The notes: a model not told the origin generated them from the letters alone. A stretch of 64,000 nt of DNA from CAVTPU01 sp963736695 (GCA_963736695.1 CAVTPU010000001.1:1178001-1242000), one strand, 5' to 3'. Positions 25,339 to 36,143 are shown, counted from the stretch's first letter. A program made the numbers and translations.

Positions 25339-25538
25339 CGTCTCCTTGCGCGTGCGTTGCACACCATGATGCGCGACGCTTCCGGTCAACCAACGCGCGG
25401 CGCGGACTAGTTGAGTGCTTGACGACGCTCCCGCCGGCGCCAGCCGGCGTCTTGTGAATGTACCCGAACGGCCGTTAAGTCGACATAGCACGATCGGACC
25501 GACTTCGCCACGCCAAGTCAACCAGGTGGGACGCGCGG

Positions 25539-26573
25539 TCAGATCACGGCCGCCGCGAGGCGATCGCCGACCTCCGACGTACGCAACCCGTCGGTAGATC
25601 CACCCGCCCGGGCCGCGAGTTCCACGGCGACCGCCCGCTCGACCGCCTTCGCGGCCGCGACCTCGCCGAGGTGCTCGAGCATCATCGCGACCGAGAGCAC
25701 GGCCGCGACCGGATCCGCCACTCCGGTGCCGGCGATGTCCGGAGCCGAACCGTGCACCGGCTCGAACATCGACGGAGATCGCCGCTCCGGATCGATGCAG
25801 CCGCTGGCTGCCAGCCCTATCCCACCGCAGACCGCCGCAGCGATATCAGTGAGGATGTCCCCGAAGAGGTTGTCTGTGACGATCACGTCATAACGCTGCG
25901 GCTGCGTGACGATGAACATCGCCGCCGCGTCGACGTGCTGATAGTCGACGGCGATGTCCGGATGCTCCGCGGCCACATCGGCGAAGACTCGCGCCCACAG
26001 GCCACCAGCATGGGTGAGCACGTTGGTCTTATGCACCATGGTGAGCCTGCGGCGCTCGCGGGTCGCCGCGACGGCGAAGGCGTGGCGGATCACCCGCTCG
26101 ACCCCGTGCCGGGTGTTGAGGCTCTCCTCGGTCGCGACCTCGTGATCGGTGTTGATATGCATCGTGCCGCCGGCGCCGGCATAGAGCCCCTCGGTGCCCT
26201 CGCGGACCACCGTGAAGTCGATCTCCCCAGGTTTCACTGTGCCCAGGGGCGTGATCACCCCCGGCCACAGCCGCGCGGGACGCAGATTGACGTATTGATC
26301 GAAGGCGAATCGAAGCTTGAGCAGCAGACCACGCTCGAGCACCCCGGGTGGCACGGCTGGGTCGCCGACCGCGCCGAGCAGGATCGCGTCGAATCCGGAC
26401 AGCTCTTCGAGTACGGTTTCGGGCAAGATCTCGCCGGTGCGCAGATAACGCGCCGCACCGAGGTCATAGGCGACGGTCTCGCACCCCGGCCGCACCGCGT
26501 CGAGCACCTTGAGCCCCTCGGCCACCACCTCGGGCCCAATGCCGTCGCCTGCGATCACCGCGATCCGGGTCAT
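25539..26573 (-). CDS. leuB: 3-isopropylmalate dehydrogenase
   Basis: Oxidative decarboxylation step of leucine synthesis. The 344-residue protein begins IAVIAGDGIGPEVV, and has the family sequence VTDNLFGDILTDIAA followed by MFEPVHGSAPDIAGTG. ATG 26573 has GGAAGGTGGAG before it, so the 15-codon upstream extension is rejected. It is separated from serA by about 195 bp containing a palindromic element and a candidate operator. Confidence 0.95.
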   Translation of the reverse strand: MTRIAVIAGDGIGPEVVAEGLKVLDAVRPGCETVAYDLGAARYLRTGEILPETVLEELSGFDAILLGAVGDPAVPPGVLERGLLLKLRFAFDQYVNLRPARLWPGVITPLGTVKPGEIDFTVVREGTEGLYAGAGGTMHINTDHEVATEESLNTRHGVERVIRHAFAVAATRERRRLTMVHKTNVLTHAGGLWARVFADVAAEHPDIAVDYQHVDAAAMFIVTQPQRYDVIVTDNLFGDILTDIAAAVCGGIGLAASGCIDPERRSPSMFEPVHGSAPDIAGTGVADPVAAVLSVAMMLEHLGEVAAAKAVERAVAVELAARAGGSTDGLRTSEVGDRLAAAVI

Positions 26574-26652
26574 CCGACTCCACCTTCCTCGCCGTAACCG
26601 CTGGTCAATGGCGTCCAACGATAGCGAGACGTCCTACCTTTCGGTACAGCCG

Positions 26653-26667
26653 TCCCACTATCTGAAC
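26653..26667 (-). promoter_or_regulatory. Candidate NdgR-type operator upstream of leuB
   Basis: TCCCACTATCTGAAC lies 80 bp before the leuB start and matches 13 of 15 bases of the site at leuC. Adjacent to the 66-bp palindromic element. Confidence 0.35.
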
Positions 26668-26733
26668 CGGCGATCATGAACCTAGTGCCCATGATCGAGG
26701 GTGTGATCATGCCAACTAGGTTCATGATCGCCG
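26668..26733. repeat. 66-bp nested palindromic element between serA and leuB
   Basis: Perfect 19-bp inverted repeat: CGGCGATCATGAACCTAGT at 26668-26686 and ACTAGGTTCATGATCGCCG at 26715-26733. The 28-bp loop holds a second inverted repeat (CATGATC / GATCATG). The element is much less GC-rich than its surroundings. It may act as a terminator for serA or be a member of a dispersed palindromic repeat or MITE-like family. Confidence 0.75.
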
Positions 26734-26767
26734 CGTCAAAAAGATCGCCGGCTCGTCGACAGTCGGT

Positions 26768-28364
26768 TCAGTCGGTGAGGTCGACGGTCGCGGCGGCGGT
26801 CGCGCCGATCGAGGCCGCCGCACGCTCCAACAGATCGGGCGAGACGGTGTTGTCGACGGTGAGGGTCATCAGCGCCACGCCACCGGCCGACTGACGGGCC
26901 ACCTGCATCGCCGCGATGTTCACCCCGGCCTCGCCGAGCAGCGTGCCGATAGCTCCCGACCACTCCGGGACGGTCGGAATAGCGGAAGAAGAGCAGAATG
27001 CCATCGGCGTCGAGGTCAAGGTCGAACCCGTCCATCTCGGTGAGCTTGATCGCCTCACGGGGGCCGACAAGATGAGTGCCGGAGACCGAGACGACCCGCC
27101 CGTCGGGCAACGCGCCGCGAACGGTGACGAGGTTGGGGTGGTCGACGGTCTCCGTCGACGTGGTCAGCTCGACCTCGACGCCCCGATCGGCGGCGAGGAG
27201 CGGAGCGTTGACATAGGTCACCTGCTCCTCGACGACCTGCGCGAACAGCCCCTTGGTGGCGGCGAGCTTGAGCACACTGACGTCGTTGGCGACGATGTCG
27301 CCGCGGACCTCGACGGTGACCGAGGCTGCGACGCCGCCGGCGACCGCGGTGAAGACCCGGCCCAGCTTCTCGGCGAGCGGCAGCAGCGGGCGCACGTCCT
27401 CGGCGACGACACCGCCGGCCTGCACGTTGACCGCGTCCGGCACGAACTCGCCCTGCAGCGCGAGCTTGACGCTGCGGGCCACCGCGAGTCCGGCCTTGTC
27501 CTGAGCCTCGTGCGTGGAGGCACCCAGGTGCGGGGTGGCCACCACGGTGTCGAAGGCGAACAGCGGCGAGGCGGTGCAGGGCTCCTTGCTGTAGACGTCG
27601 ATGCCGGCGCCGGCGACCCGACCTTCGGCGATGGCGTCGGCGAGCGCCTGCTCGTCGACGAGCCCGCCGCGGGCGGCGTTGATGATGCGCACGCCGGGCT
27701 TGACCAGTTCGCAGCTCCGCTCACCGATGAGCCCGACGGTCTCCGGGGTCTTAGGCAGGTGGATCGAGATGAAGTCGGACTCGCGCAGCAGCTCGTCGAG
27801 GCCGACGAGGCGCACGCCGAGCTGGGCGGCGCGGGCCGGCTGCACGTAAGGGTCGTAGGCGATGAGCCGGGTGCCGAAGGCGGCGATGCGCTGGGCGAAG
27901 AGCACGCCGATGCGGCCGAGCCCGACCACACCGACGGTCTTGCCCTGCACCTCGACGCCGGTGTACTTCGACCGCTTCCACTCGCCGACCTTGAGCGCGG
28001 CCGAGGCGGTCGCGGTGTTGCGCGCCACGGCGAGCAGCAGCGCGACCGCCTGTTCGGCGGCGGAGACGATGTTGGAGGTGGGCGCGTTGACCACCATGAC
28101 GCCGCGCGCGGTGGCGGCGGGCACCTCGACGTTGTCCAGCCCGACTCCCGCCCGGGCGACCACCTTGAGGTGCGGCGCGGCGGCGATCGCCTCGGCGTCG
28201 ATCTGGGTGGCGCTGCGCACGATGACGGCGTCCGCGTCGGCCGAGCGCTGCCGAGCAAGCTCGGCGCGGTCGGTGCCGTCGACGTGGCGGACATCGAAGT
28301 CGTGCGCGAGCACGTCAATGGCGGCGGGGGCGAGTTCTTCGGCGATCAGTACGACAGGCGTCAC
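26768..28364 (-). pseudogene. serA: D-3-phosphoglycerate dehydrogenase, interrupted by one frameshift
   Basis: First step of serine synthesis. From GTG 28364 (GAGGA upstream) the frame is intact through the substrate and NAD domains (VVGLGRIGVLFAQR, HLPKTPETVGLI, NAARGGLVDEQAL, ATPHLGASTHEAQ) and the intervening domain. At 26955-26957 an extra C in a CCC run shifts the frame after SDRPGVVG; the ACT domain continues in the next frame (TLLGEAGVNIAAMQ) to the stop at 26768. Removing one base gives 531 residues, a normal length for the actinobacterial type. Sequence error is more likely than loss of function. Confidence 0.9.
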
Positions 28365-28539
28365 AGTTGTCCTCAAGTCAGGTGAGCGGCGACACATGAG
28401 ACCGTCGCCACAGTGGACCGGGGCCGGGCCGGGCGCGTGCCGAGCGCGGCGGTGCGCTCGACGATGCTCTTCCGATCGTAGGGCCCGCCGCCACGACCGG
28501 CGCAGGCGACGGGGCGTGACGACGCTCACCAACGCCGAT

Positions 28540-28584
28540 GGGTCGGGAACCGCGGCCGCGAACGTCGGCGGCGGTTCCCGACCC
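28540..28584 (-). terminator. Hairpin directly after ilvC
   Basis: Perfect 14-bp inverted repeat (GGGTCGGGAACCGC / GCGGTTCCCGACCC) starting 3 bp beyond the ilvC stop. No T tract, but position and stability suggest transcript end or 3' protection of the ilvBNC mRNA. Confidence 0.6.
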
Positions 28585-28587
28585 GCG

Positions 28588-29609
<1,022 letters not shown>

Positions 29610-29647
29610 GTGTCTCTTGCTCCTCAAATGAGTTGTGGATGTGTGGC

Positions 29648-30164
29648 TCAGGAGGCGGCGCGCAGAGTCGGGGCGGTGATCGATCGCGAGCCCCGCCCGA
29701 TGGCGACCATCCCGGACTGCACCATTTCCTTGATCCCGTACGGTTCGAGGTCGCGCAGCAGCGCGTCGAGTTTCTCGGCCGTGCCGGTCGCCTCGATGGT
29801 CAGCGTGTCCGGAGGCGACGTCGACGACGCGGGCCCGGAACAGGTGCACGGTCTCGAGCACCTGTGCCCGGTGCGGCCGGTCGGCGCGAACCTTCACCAG
29901 CAGCAGTTCGCGCTGCACCGAGGCGGTCGACTCCAGTTCGACGATCTTGAGTACGTTGACGAGCTTGTTGAGCTGCTTGGTGACCTGCTCCAGCGGAGAG
30001 TCCTCGGCGTCGACCACGATCGTGATCCGGGACACCTCGGGCAGCTCGGTCTCGCCCACCGCGAGTGAGTCGATGTTGAATCCGCGCCGGGAGAAGAGCC
30101 CGGCGACCCGGGCCAGGACTCCCGGCTTGTTCTCCACGAGCACGGAGAGGGTGTGTCTGTTCAT
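29648..30164 (-). pseudogene. ilvN: Acetolactate synthase small (regulatory) subunit, one frameshift
   Basis: Valine-sensing subunit with an N-terminal ACT domain (LSVLVENKPGVLARVAGLFSR). From ATG 30164 (GAGGAAG upstream) the frame is open to about residue 118, where an extra base at 29809-29810 (TCCGGACACG for TCCGACACG) shifts it; the true C-terminus continues as TIEATGTA and YGIKEMVQSGMVAIGRG to the stop at 29648. Corrected length 171 residues, as expected. The uncorrected frame opens into ilvC and creates a false fused ORF. Confidence 0.9.
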
Positions 30165-30193
30165 GGTGTGGCTTCCTCGGCGGTCGGCGGCGG

Positions 30194-32150
30194 TCACAGG
30201 TCGTCGTCGTCGAACACCGGGCGCACCCCGCGGGCGAACATGATCTCATCGTTGCTGGTGCCGGCGGCGACCATCGGCCAGACCATCGCGTCTTTGCCGA
30301 CGACGAAGTCCACCACGACCGGTGCGTCGTTGATCGCCATCGCGGCCTCGATGGTGGCGTCCACGTCGGCGGCGCTCTCGCACCGCAGCCCCACGCAGCC
30401 CAACGCCTCGGCGAGCTTGACGAAGTCGGGGATGCGGTGCTTGTGCGTGCCGAGCTCGGTGTTGGAGTAGCGCTCGTTGTAGAACAGCGTCTGCCACTGC
30501 CGAACCATGCCGAGGTTGCCGTTGTTGATGATCGCCACCTTGATCGGGATGCCCTCGATGGCGCAGGTCGCGAGCTCCTGGTTGGTCATCTGGAAACAGC
30601 CGTCGCCGTCGATCGCCCAGACCGTCGTGTCCGGGACGGCCGACCTTCGCGCCCATCGCCGCGGGCACGGCGTAGCCCATCGTGCCCAGCCCCCCGGAGT
30701 TGAGCCAGCTGCCCGGCCGGTCATAGGTGATGAACTGCGATGCCCACATCTGGTGCTGGCCCACGCCGGCCACGTAGATCGCGTCGGTCCCGACGAGATC
30801 GCCCAATCGGGAGATCACGTGCTGTGGGGCGAGCGCGCCGTCGGCCGGCTCCTCCCATCCGAGCGGGATAGCGGGTGCGGATGTCGTCGAGCTGCGCCCA
30901 CCAGTCGCGCAGATCGCCGCGGTTGCCGGCCCGGTGCTCGGTGGTGATGGCGCCGATGAGTTCGGCGATCACGTAGCGGGCGTCACCGACGATCGGCACG
31001 TCGACCGCCCGGTTCTTGCCGATCTCGGCCGGATCGATGTCGGCGTGGATGATCGCCGCACCGGGGGCGAACCCGTCGAGTTTGCCGGTCACCCGGTCAT
31101 CGAATCGGGCTCCCAACGCCACCACGAGGTCGGCCCGCTGAAGCGCGAAGACCGCGCCCACGCTGCCGTGCATTCCCGGCATGCCCATGTGCAGATGGTG
31201 GCTGTCGGGAAACGCTCCCCGGGCCATCAGCGTCGTGACCACCGGCGCTCCGGTCAGCTCCGCGAGCTGTGTGAGCACCGCCGCCGCGCCGGCTTTGAGC
31301 ACGCCGCCGCCGACATAGAGCACGGGGCGCCGAGCGATCGCCATGAGCCGGGCGGCCTCCCGGATCTGTTTGCGCGTGGGGTTGCAGCGTCGGCCGATAA
31401 CCGGGCAGGTCGAGAGTGGGTGGCCAGGAGAACGTCGTCTGCGCCTGCAGGACGTCCTTGGGGATGTCCACCAGCACCGGGCCGGGGCGGCCCGTGCTCG
31501 CCAGGTGGAATGCCTCAGCGAGCTGCCTCGGCAGGTCGACGGGGATCGGTCACGAGATAGTTGTGTTTGGTGATCGGCAGGGTGATGCCCTGGATGTCGG
31601 CCTCTTGAAAGGCGTCCGACCCGATCGAGCCGCTCGCCACCTGTCCTGTGATGGCGACGATCGGCACGGAGTCCATATAGGCGTCGGCGATCGCGGTCAC
31701 CAGGTTGGTCGCGCCCGGGCCAGACGTGGCCACGCAGACTCCGACCTCGCCGGTCGCCTGGGCATAGCCGGTCGCCGCGTGTCCGGCCCCCTGCTCGTGG
31801 CGCACCAGGATGTGCCGCACCGTGGAGTCGAAGATCGGATCATAGGCGGGCAGGATCGCCCCGCCGGGGATGCCGAACATCACCCGAACCCCGAGCGACT
31901 CCAGCGATCGCACGAGCGATTGGGCGCCGGTCATTGGCTCGGCCACGACGGTCGTGCTGGCCGCCGGTGACTGTGGGGCTGATCCGATTCGTCCGTCGGC
32001 GGCACGGGGTTCGGGCGCAGGTGGCGCGGCGACTCCGGGTTCGGCCGTGGTGGTGGCCGCCGACGGGCCGGTGGCGGGCTGCGCCCGACGCCCGGCCAGG
32101 GCCAGCGGTGACGGTGGTCGCGGAGTTCGATCGGATGTGCTGTTCGTCAT
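30194..32150 (-). pseudogene. ilvB: Acetolactate synthase large subunit, four frameshifts
   Basis: TPP-dependent enzyme starting Ile/Val synthesis. From ATG 32150 there is a Pro/Ala-rich extension of about 85 residues before the core (GAQSLVRSLESLGVRVMFGIPGGAILPAYD). Extra bases in short runs at 31541-31544, 31378-31381, 30865-30867 and 30633-30635 break the frame; flanking sequence is conserved, including the TPP motif GDGCFQMTNQELAT and INNGNLGMVRQWQ. Removing four bases gives 650 residues. Attenuator and promoter upstream are intact, which also speaks against gene death. Confidence 0.9.
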
Positions 32151-32252
32151 GGTGGCTGCCTTCGAAGTCGACGGCTGAGTGGGCGCTATCACAGCGGATC
32201 GGGCGCAGGTGGCGGAGAAAACGTCGCACGGTCGATGCATGGGTCGAAACGC

Positions 32253-32310
32253 AAAAGAGCCCCCGTGCCAGGCACGTGGGCTCGCGCGTCAGACCGGTCG
32301 TCTGACGCGC
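32253..32310 (-). terminator. ilvB attenuator: hairpin plus intrinsic terminator
   Basis: Minus strand: an 11-bp hairpin (GCGCGTCAGAC / GTCTGACGCGC, 32284-32310) is followed directly by GAGCCCACGTGC / GCACGGGGGCTC with a CTG loop and one mismatch (32257-32283), then TTTT. It lies about 100 bases before the ilvB ATG, beyond the leader-peptide stop. Confidence 0.85.
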
Positions 32311-32348
32311 TAGAAAAGAAGTACTCGAGCGAACTGCGGGCGGGACAT
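32310..32348 (-). CDS. ilvB leader peptide (MSRPQFARVLLF)
   Basis: Twelve codons, ATG to TAG: M-S-R-P-Q-F-A-R-V-L-L-F. The control codons GTA CTT CTT are unusual for this GC-rich genome and encode Val-Leu-Leu, two end products of the pathway. The stop overlaps the foot of the first attenuator hairpin. The ATG lies six bases after the predicted -10, so the transcript would be leaderless. Confidence 0.82.
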   Translation of the reverse strand: MSRPQFARVLLF

Positions 32349-32354
32349 GAGCCC

Positions 32355-32383
32355 AGCATGCCTCGTCTCAACCACCAAGTCAA
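32355..32383 (-). promoter_or_regulatory. Predicted ilvBNC promoter
   Basis: Minus strand TTGACT (32383-32378), 17-bp spacer, CATGCT (32360-32355). The expected start of transcription falls at or next to the leader-peptide ATG. Confidence 0.6.
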
Positions 32384-32387
32384 CTAA

Positions 32388-32400
32388 TCCCACATTGTGG
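32388..32400. promoter_or_regulatory. Palindrome upstream of the ilvB -35, candidate operator
   Basis: TCCCACATTGTGG contains CCACA-T-TGTGG, a palindrome around one base, just upstream of the ilvB -35 box in the region shared with divergent ilvD. Shares TCCCAC with sites at leuC, leuB and cimA. Confidence 0.4.
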
Positions 32401-32500
32401 TTCACCAAACCATTTTCGCAGGTGGCGAGGCTTTGCCGGTTTCACCATCGCCGACGGGAGTCATCGTCAGACCGTCCACCGGACCTGCCACACTGGGCCC

Positions 32501-34348
32501 GTGCCGCAACTTCGTTCCGCGACCTCCACCCAGGGGCGCACCATGGCCGGCGCGCGGGCCCTGTGGCGCGCCACCGGAATGACCGATGCCGACTTCGGCA
32601 AGCCGATCGTGGCGATCGCCAACTCCTTCACCCAGTTCGTCCCCGGCCATGTGCATCTGCGCGACGTCGGCGCGCTGGTCGCCGAGGCGATCGCGGCGGC
32701 CGGCGGAGTCGGCCGGGAGTTCCACACGATCGCGGTCGACGACGGCATCGCGATGGGCCACGCGGGCATGCTCTATTCGCTGCCCAGCCGCGAGATCATC
32801 GCGGATTCGGTGGAATACATGGTCAACGCCCACTGCGCCGACGCCCTCGTGTGCATCTCCAACTGCGACAAGATCACACCCGGCATGCTCAACGCAGCCC
32901 TGCGGCTCAACATCCCCACGGTCTTCGTCTCCGGTGGACCGATGGAGGCCGGCAAGGTGCTCGCACGGACGACGCCCGGTGAGACGGTCAAGCTGGACCT
33001 CATCAACGCCATGATCGCGGCGGCCGATCCGGCGGTCTCCACCGAGGAGCTCGACGAGATCGAACGGTCCGCGTGTCCGACGTGCGGATCATGCTCGGGC
33101 ATGTTCACCGCCAACTCCATGAACTGTCTCACCGAGGCGATCGGCCTGGCGCTGCCGGGCAATGGATCGACGCTCGCGACCCACACCGCCCGACGGGGCC
33201 TGTTCACCGAGGCCGGGCGTCTCATCGTCGAGCTCGCCCGGCGCTACTACGACGACGATGACGCATCGGTGTTGCCCCGGTCGATCGCGACGCTCGACGC
33301 GTTCCACAACGCGGTCGCGCTCGACGTGGCGATGGGCGGCTCCACCAACACCGTGCTGCACCTGCTCGCCGCGGCGCGGGAGGCCGAGGTCGACTTCGAG
33401 GTGGGGCACATCGACGCGGTCTCGCGCGAGGTGCCGTGTCTGGTCAAGGTCGCCCCGAACAGCCCCGTCTATCACATGGAGGACGTGCACCGGGCCGGCG
33501 GAATCCCCGCGATTCTCGGCGAACTCGACCGAGCCGGCCTGCTGCGCCGAGACGTGCACGCCGTGCACGCCGACTCACTCGACGGCTGGCTCGCCGACTG
33601 GGACGTGCGCGGCGAAGCCGCCAGACCCGAGGCGTACGAGCTGTTCCGCGCGGCCCCCGGCGGAGTGCGCACCACGCGTCCCTTCGCCACAACCACCCAT
33701 TGGTCCACACTCGACACCGATGCCGAACAGGGCTGCGTCCGCGACGTGGCGCACGCCTATTCCGCCGACGGCGGGCTGGCGATTCTCACCGGCAACCTCG
33801 CGCCGGACGGATGTGTCGTGAAGACCGCGGGCGTACCAGATGATTGCCTTGTCTTCACCGGACCGGCCCGGGTCTTCGAGTCGCAGGAGTCCTGCGTCGA
33901 GGCGATCCTGAGCGGAGTCGTCGTCGCCGGCGACGTCGTCGTTGTGCGATATGAGGGCCCCCGCGGCGGCCCCGGCATGCAGGAGATGCTCTATCCCACC
34001 TCGTTCCTCAAAGGTCGGGGCCTGGGGCGGTCCTGCGCCCTCGTCACCGACGGCAGGTTCTCCGGTGGCACGAGCGGACTGTCGATCGGGCACCTCTCGC
34101 CCGAGGCGGCCAGCGGCGGACTCGTCGCCCTCGTCGCCGACGGCGACGAGATCACGATCGACATCCCCCGGCGCGTGATCGAGCTCAACGTGTCGGAGCT
34201 GGTGCTCGCGCAACGCCGCGTCGAGCAGGAGAAACGAACCCAGCCATACACGCCGACCGATCGACAACGGCCCGTCTCGGCGGCGTTGCGCGCCTACGCG
34301 AGCATGGCGTCGTCCGCCTCGGACGGCGCCTATCGTCGCGTGCCCTGA
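32501..34348 (+). CDS. ilvD: Dihydroxy-acid dehydratase
   Basis: Third common step of Ile/Val synthesis, an iron-sulfur enzyme. The 615-residue product has SNCDKITPGMLNAALRLNIP with the first cluster cysteine, SACPTCGSCSGMFTANSMNCL with further cysteines, and VTDGRFSGGTSGLSIGH. Length and cysteine pattern match the long E. coli type rather than the shorter form. GTG 32501 starts the protein (V-P-Q-L-R-S). Divergent from ilvB, about 150 bp between the ilvB leader and ilvD. Confidence 0.95.
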   Translation: MPQLRSATSTQGRTMAGARALWRATGMTDADFGKPIVAIANSFTQFVPGHVHLRDVGALVAEAIAAAGGVGREFHTIAVDDGIAMGHAGMLYSLPSREIIADSVEYMVNAHCADALVCISNCDKITPGMLNAALRLNIPTVFVSGGPMEAGKVLARTTPGETVKLDLINAMIAAADPAVSTEELDEIERSACPTCGSCSGMFTANSMNCLTEAIGLALPGNGSTLATHTARRGLFTEAGRLIVELARRYYDDDDASVLPRSIATLDAFHNAVALDVAMGGSTNTVLHLLAAAREAEVDFEVGHIDAVSREVPCLVKVAPNSPVYHMEDVHRAGGIPAILGELDRAGLLRRDVHAVHADSLDGWLADWDVRGEAARPEAYELFRAAPGGVRTTRPFATTTHWSTLDTDAEQGCVRDVAHAYSADGGLAILTGNLAPDGCVVKTAGVPDDCLVFTGPARVFESQESCVEAILSGVVVAGDVVVVRYEGPRGGPGMQEMLYPTSFLKGRGLGRSCALVTDGRFSGGTSGLSIGHLSPEAASGGLVALVADGDEITIDIPRRVIELNVSELVLAQRRVEQEKRTQPYTPTDRQRPVSAALRAYASMASSASDGAYRRVP

Positions 34349-34407
34349 GTCACTATCAGCCCGTGAACACGCCTCACCCAGCTAGCTCTTCGTCAGGGAG
34401 AAACACC

Positions 34408-35688
34408 ATGCACGTGCCACCACTGCCCATCCTGACCACCGCCGATCCGCAGCTGGCCGGGCTCATCGAAGCCGAAACCCAGCGCCAGCACGACAAACTC
34501 CGCATGATTCCGTCGGAGAACTACGTATCCTCAGCAGTGCTGGAGGCGACCGGCACGGTGTTGACGAACAAATACTCCGAGGGCTACGCCGGCAAGCGCT
34601 ACTACGAGGGCCAGCAGTTCATCGACCCGATCGAGACATTGGCCGCGCAACGCGCGCAGGCGCTCTTCGGCGCCGACCACGTCAACGTGCAGCCCTATTC
34701 CGGATCGCCGGCCAACCTCGCGGTGTTCCTGGCGTTCCTGAGCCCCGGCGACACGTTCCTGTCGTTGGAGCTGGCGCATGGCGGGCACCTCACGCACGGC
34801 TCCCCCGTCTCGGCGACCGGCAAGTGGTTCCGGCCGACGCACTATGTGGTGGACCGTGCCACGGGGCGCATAGACCTCGACCACGTACGGGACCTGGCCC
34901 GCGCCGAGCGTCCGAAGATGATCATCTGTGGCGGCACGGCGATCCCCAGGACCATCGACTTCGCGGCCTTCGGTGAGATCGCCCGCGAGGTGGGTGCGGT
35001 GCTGTTGGCCGACATCTCCCACATCGCCGGCCTCATCGCCGGCGGCGCCCACCCGTCGCCCGTCGGGCATGCCGATGTCATCTCCACCACCACCCATAAG
35101 ACGCTGCGCGGTCCGCGCGGCGCGATGCTCATGACCACCGCCGAGCACGCGACCGCCATCGACAAGGCGATCTTCCCCGGACTGCAGGGCGGGCCGCACA
35201 ACCACACCACGGCGGGAATCGCGGTGGCGTTGCGCGAGGCCGCGCAACCCGCCTTCCGCGACTACGCCCACCAGGTGGTCGCGAACGCCAAGGTGCTCGC
35301 GACCGCGCTCACCGAGCGCGGTTTCGAGCTGGTCTCCGGCGGCACCGACAACCACCTGATCCTCATCGACCTCACGAACAAGGGCGTCGAGGGCAAGCCC
35401 GCGGCGAAGGCACTCGACCGGGCGGGGATCGAACTCAACTTCAACACGGTCCCCTATGACCCACGCAAACCGTGGAGCCCGTCGGGAATCCGGCTCGGCA
35501 CGCCGGCGATCACCACTCGCGGGCTGACCGAGGAGCACATGCCCGCGGTCGCCCGGTGGATGGACGAGGCGGTCGCCGCCGCAGTCGCCGACGATCAGGC
35601 AGCGCTCGACCGGGTCGCTGGCGAGATCGCGGAACTGCTCGCGGGGTTCGCGATGCCCGGCTCTGCGCCGACTCCCCCGGCGGTCTGA
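34408..35688 (+). CDS. glyA: Serine hydroxymethyltransferase
   Basis: Interconverts serine and glycine with tetrahydrofolate, the main source of one-carbon units. The 426-residue protein has IPSENYVSSAVLEATG near the start, and the PLP lysine in STTTHKTLRGPRGA. ATG 34408 is used because AGGGAG lies upstream; the longer frame from GTG 34363 adds only polar residues. It follows ilvD by 59 bp and may share its transcript. Followed by a clear hairpin terminator. Confidence 0.95.
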   Translation: MHVPPLPILTTADPQLAGLIEAETQRQHDKLRMIPSENYVSSAVLEATGTVLTNKYSEGYAGKRYYEGQQFIDPIETLAAQRAQALFGADHVNVQPYSGSPANLAVFLAFLSPGDTFLSLELAHGGHLTHGSPVSATGKWFRPTHYVVDRATGRIDLDHVRDLARAERPKMIICGGTAIPRTIDFAAFGEIAREVGAVLLADISHIAGLIAGGAHPSPVGHADVISTTTHKTLRGPRGAMLMTTAEHATAIDKAIFPGLQGGPHNHTTAGIAVALREAAQPAFRDYAHQVVANAKVLATALTERGFELVSGGTDNHLILIDLTNKGVEGKPAAKALDRAGIELNFNTVPYDPRKPWSPSGIRLGTPAITTRGLTEEHMPAVARWMDEAVAAAVADDQAALDRVAGEIAELLAGFAMPGSAPTPPAV

Positions 35689-35696
35689 GATGCGAT

Positions 35697-35733
35697 GACC
35701 CGAACCGCCCGGCACGTTCGAGCGGTTCGGGTC
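35697..35733 (+). terminator. glyA terminator hairpin
   Basis: Perfect 12-bp stem GACCCGAACCGC / GCGGTTCGGGTC eight bases after the stop, followed by CAGCTTT. Confidence 0.7.
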
Positions 35734-35774
35734 CAGCTTTGAAGAAGGCGGCGTGGACTGGGCATGATGGTGGC

Positions 35775-36143
35775 ATGGCCCGCCTCTCGATCGTTGTGTT
35801 CGTCATCGGACTGGTCTTCGCCGTGCTCGCGTTGATCAGCGTGCTCGCCGCGGAGAACGGCGAGGTGCGGGGGCTGCCCCGCCCTTTCTGGGTGCTGATC
35901 ATCTTGTTTTTTCCGCTGATCGGCTCGCTGGCCTATTTCTTCGCCGGCCGCCCGACTCCGATCGCGACGACCGGCGGGCATCGGGTCGGGCGGGCGCCAC
36001 GTCCCACGCGGACCGGCCGCGCGGTGGCGCCCGATGACGACCCGGAGTTCCTGCGCCGCCTCGATGAGCAGATGCGACAGCGCCGCGAAGAGGACCGCCG
36101 TCGCCAGCAGCGCCCAGACGACGACCCCGCCGCCTCGATCTGA
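35775..36143 (+). CDS. Small membrane protein with PLDc_N-type N-terminus
   Basis: A 122-residue protein with two hydrophobic helices (about residues 5-25 and 38-57) ending in FFPLIGSLAYFFAGRP, the hallmark of the PLDc_N (phospholipase D nuclease N-terminal) membrane module, followed by a highly charged cytoplasmic tail rich in Arg, Asp and Gln. There is no nuclease domain. Role unknown; such proteins are common and often near envelope genes. Confidence 0.75.
   Translation: MARLSIVVFVIGLVFAVLALISVLAAENGEVRGLPRPFWVLIILFFPLIGSLAYFFAGRPTPIATTGGHRVGRAPRPTRTGRAVAPDDDPEFLRRLDEQMRQRREEDRRRQQRPDDDPAASI

Noticed and set aside
25339..25538. Possible leader peptide or attenuator before ilvE
   Set aside because: The only short frames lack Ile, Leu or Val runs, and the GCCGGCGCCAGCCGGC hairpin has no T tract after it. 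A promoter here is likely but not identifiable.
26574..26714. Small minus-strand ORF running from the palindrome to overlap the leuB start
   Set aside because: It begins within the palindrome and has no ribosome site, no family similarity and no control-codon run; both strands of a palindrome open frames by chance.
26916..28385. Plus-strand ORF of about 490 codons opposite serA
   Set aside because: Antisense open frames are common in GC-rich genes; the composition is His/Asp/Gly-rich without family features, and serA is clearly the coding strand.
34349..34407. Possible glycine or tetrahydrofolate riboswitch before glyA
   Set aside because: The gap is only 59 bp and shows no conserved aptamer core; too short for either class.
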